Source: Cognatishimia sp. WU-CL00825 (GTDB lineage Bacteria; Pseudomonadota; Alphaproteobacteria; Rhodobacterales; Rhodobacteraceae). From it: 64,000 nt of DNA. Positions 63,052-64,000 of the stretch are shown here, one piece after another. A program made the translations under genes and the position numbers. Below the pieces are notes generated by a model. It was given only the letters and a program-made list of their open reading frames with translations. It searched no databases and was not told the DNA's origin. Numbering within the stretch: the stretch's first letter is position 1; each line of letters opens with the position of its first letter. The DNA lies in NCBI RefSeq assembly GCF_040364665.1, contig NZ_BAABWX010000004.1, positions 182,740 to 246,739 on the forward strand. The letters are read 5' to 3'.

Positions 63052-63147
63052 CTAGATCGCCGCCCAATCTGTAAATCGAAACGGGGCCGGCAGGGGTTTG
63101 GCATCTGGTGATGGCCCTGGATGTTTTGCTTTGGATGGTTTTTGCAT
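63052..63147 (-). CDS. 31-residue proline-rich small protein
   Basis: Coding frame of 32 codons: M-Q-K-P-S-K-A-K, then P-rich with two PxP stretches, ending FRFTDWAAI. Strong AAGGAGAC ribosome binding site at the right spacing, and its stop (63052-63054) abuts the ATG of the next gene at 63051. The ribosome binding site and the coupling support expression. Function unknown; perhaps a leader or partner for the downstream membrane protein. Confidence 0.6.
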   Translation of the reverse strand: MQKPSKAKHPGPSPDAKPLPAPFRFTDWAAI

Positions 63148-63320
63148 GATGTCTCCTTCTCTGTATCCGAGATGGAGAGGGGCGCGCCGTGATGCCAGTT
63201 ATGTTTCAAGGGTTTGGCGCAGGCGTGAGCCAATGTGTTAACGCGGATTGGTATCCTTGGCGCAAACAGCGTAGGTCGCGCCTTTAGCTTTGGACTGCAT
63301 CTGCGGTGTGTCACAAAAGC

Positions 63321-63346
63321 AAAAGGGTGCCACTGGCACCCTTTTT
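63321..63346. terminator. Strong bidirectional terminator
   Basis: 7-bp GGGTGCC/GGCACCC stem (63325-63331 and 63335-63341) with a 3-nt loop, flanked by A-run and T-run on both sides. On the minus strand it serves the small gene ending at 63381. The rest of 63148-63320 holds no gene I can support. Confidence 0.85.
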
Positions 63347-63380
63347 GCGCATCAATGTGACAGATGGCACGCTGATGGTC

Positions 63381-63521
63381 TTACATTTTGGAAGATTTGT
63401 TCAGATATTCAACCCAATGTGGGCAGGTGTGCTGATCGACTGTTGCGTTAAACAGTTGGAAGATGCGGCGCAGGCCGAAGAGGCCAGAAGCGCGGTTTGA
63501 GTTTTGTGCCAGAGTCGCCAT
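63381..63521 (-). CDS. 46-residue small protein of unknown function
   Basis: 47 codons including the stop. M-A-T-L-A-Q-N-S-N-R, then an amphipathic LFGLRRIFQLFN helix, and a single Cys in HTCPHW. AAGGA lies at good spacing before the ATG, a TATAGC -10-like box sits upstream (near 63551-63556), and a strong terminator follows within 40 nt. This is the layout of a monocistronic small gene. The family is unknown; some Rhodobacteraceae small proteins of this size are RNA-binding, but no match is claimed. Confidence 0.62.
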   Translation of the reverse strand: MATLAQNSNRASGLFGLRRIFQLFNATVDQHTCPHWVEYLNKSSKM

Positions 63522-63997
63522 TTCGATTAGTCCTTGTTTTGTCTTGCTTTGCTATAGGCGGCGCATTGGCTCAGAACCACTGACAATACTGCATAGCCGT
63601 GATGCACAGCGTGTGGCTTTTGTTTCCCAATGATCTCAACAGCGGAGGATTCGGTGAAATAGCTGGGTTTGACACATTATATATAGCTGTGATTGAACGC
63701 GGTGTTTTTGGAAGGTGCATTCTCGGGAGGGCAGGGGGTGTATTTTGACTGCTTGCGGCGGGCGTGGACCGACTCGAATGTGTGTTTCCCGCGTTGATGA
63801 GGTGGAATCGCAACTTGAATCACTTTGCATTGGTGAAACTAGGATAAAAATAGCGCAAAGGCTGCGCCGATTCCTCAGATTTATCTATTATTCCAATACC
63901 CTGAACGCCCAATTACGCGTATTTTGCTGAAAGATTGAGTTAAAAAACTGCAGTTTTAAGTGGAAAACGTGGTGTTTCGTAATTTTTCGGAGAAAAC
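63522..63997. other. 476-nt intergenic region without a supported gene
   Basis: No convincing reading frame. It is AT-rich near the end, with a perfect 14-bp palindrome AAAACTGCAGTTTT at 63944-63957, a likely operator for the next gene. The TTTGACACATTATATATA stretch near 63669 looks promoter-like, but the -35/-10 spacing is wrong. Confidence 0.5.
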
Positions 63998-64000
63998 ATG
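63998..64000 (+). CDS. Probable gene start cut by the window edge
   Basis: The final ATG (63998-64000) is preceded by CGGAGAAAAC, a well-placed ribosome binding site, and by a palindromic candidate operator 40 nt upstream. Only the start codon is inside the window, so nothing can be said about the product. Confidence 0.45.

Noticed and set aside
63571..63813. 80-codon minus-strand frame
   Set aside because: Low-complexity, Ser/Pro-rich composition and no ribosome binding site; probably chance.
63715..63930. 71-codon plus-strand frame near the end
   Set aside because: No ribosome binding site, no family resemblance, biased composition and stop-rich neighbours.

Overview
The window reads as a chromosomal segment of a marine alphaproteobacterium of the Roseobacter group (Rhodobacteraceae). 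This is inferred from gene content and order: a second RpoH-type sigma factor (RpoHII type), a MoeB fused to membrane segments, the mreBCD-mrdA-rodA run, tesA divergent from ybbA-ybbP, glycine and guanidine-II riboswitches, many GTG/TTG starts, and a short intergenic element (core GTATTT plus an A-rich tail) placed after stop codons. It is almost entirely core genome. I found no rRNA, tRNA, CRISPR array, prophage or intact insertion sequence.

Layout. 1-7.4 kb: trpS, a rhomboid-fold protein without catalytic residues, murJ, glnD and an LpoA-like lipoprotein. 7.4-13.3 kb: rsmI-yraN-gshB facing comM, a glutathione transferase and a cobalamin pair (CobC-like phosphatase, cobU/cobP). 13.3-19.3 kb: rpoHII, coaBC, dut, moeB and an M3 oligopeptidase. 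19.3-21.9 kb: two polysaccharide-export genes (KpsE-like and KpsT-like) with no KpsM permease beside them. 22-26.1 kb: nhaA with a structured leader, an ArsR-ArsP pair, and a small membrane protein next to an Rrf2 regulator with an operator-like dyad cluster. 26.3-30 kb: a UDG-fold protein, an SseB-like protein, a GhrA-type dehydrogenase with a VOC protein, and a divergent LysR regulator. 30-35.7 kb: the cell-elongation operon mreB-mreC-mreD-mrdA-rodA. 35.9-41.4 kb: rlmJ, leuA, an HPP-TetR operon and a secreted MORN-repeat protein. 41.5-48.5 kb: nadE, a flavodoxin, a guanidine-II riboswitch with sugE, gltX, a MATE pump and a gamma-glutamylcyclotransferase-like gene. 48.6-53.8 kb: an iron-sulfur Rrf2 regulator and a glycine-riboswitch-controlled gcvT-gcvH-gcvP operon. 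53.9-64 kb: ybbP-ybbA/tesA, an SRAP protein with proline instead of cysteine at position 2, MFS and TetR genes, trxC, a geranylgeranyl-reductase-like flavoprotein and several small proteins.

Themes. One is envelope building (murJ, mre/mrd/rodA, the LpoA-like protein, KpsE/KpsT-like proteins). Another is glutathione and redox metabolism (gshB, glutathione transferase, trxC, flavodoxin). A third is nitrogen and one-carbon metabolism (glnD, glycine cleavage). Several transporters sit with local regulators or RNA switches. The observations most worth following are the Pro2 SRAP protein, the nhaA leader that can mask its own ribosome binding site, the Rrf2/dyad/membrane-protein module, the 3'-end repeat family, and three small genes at 62.3-63.5 kb.
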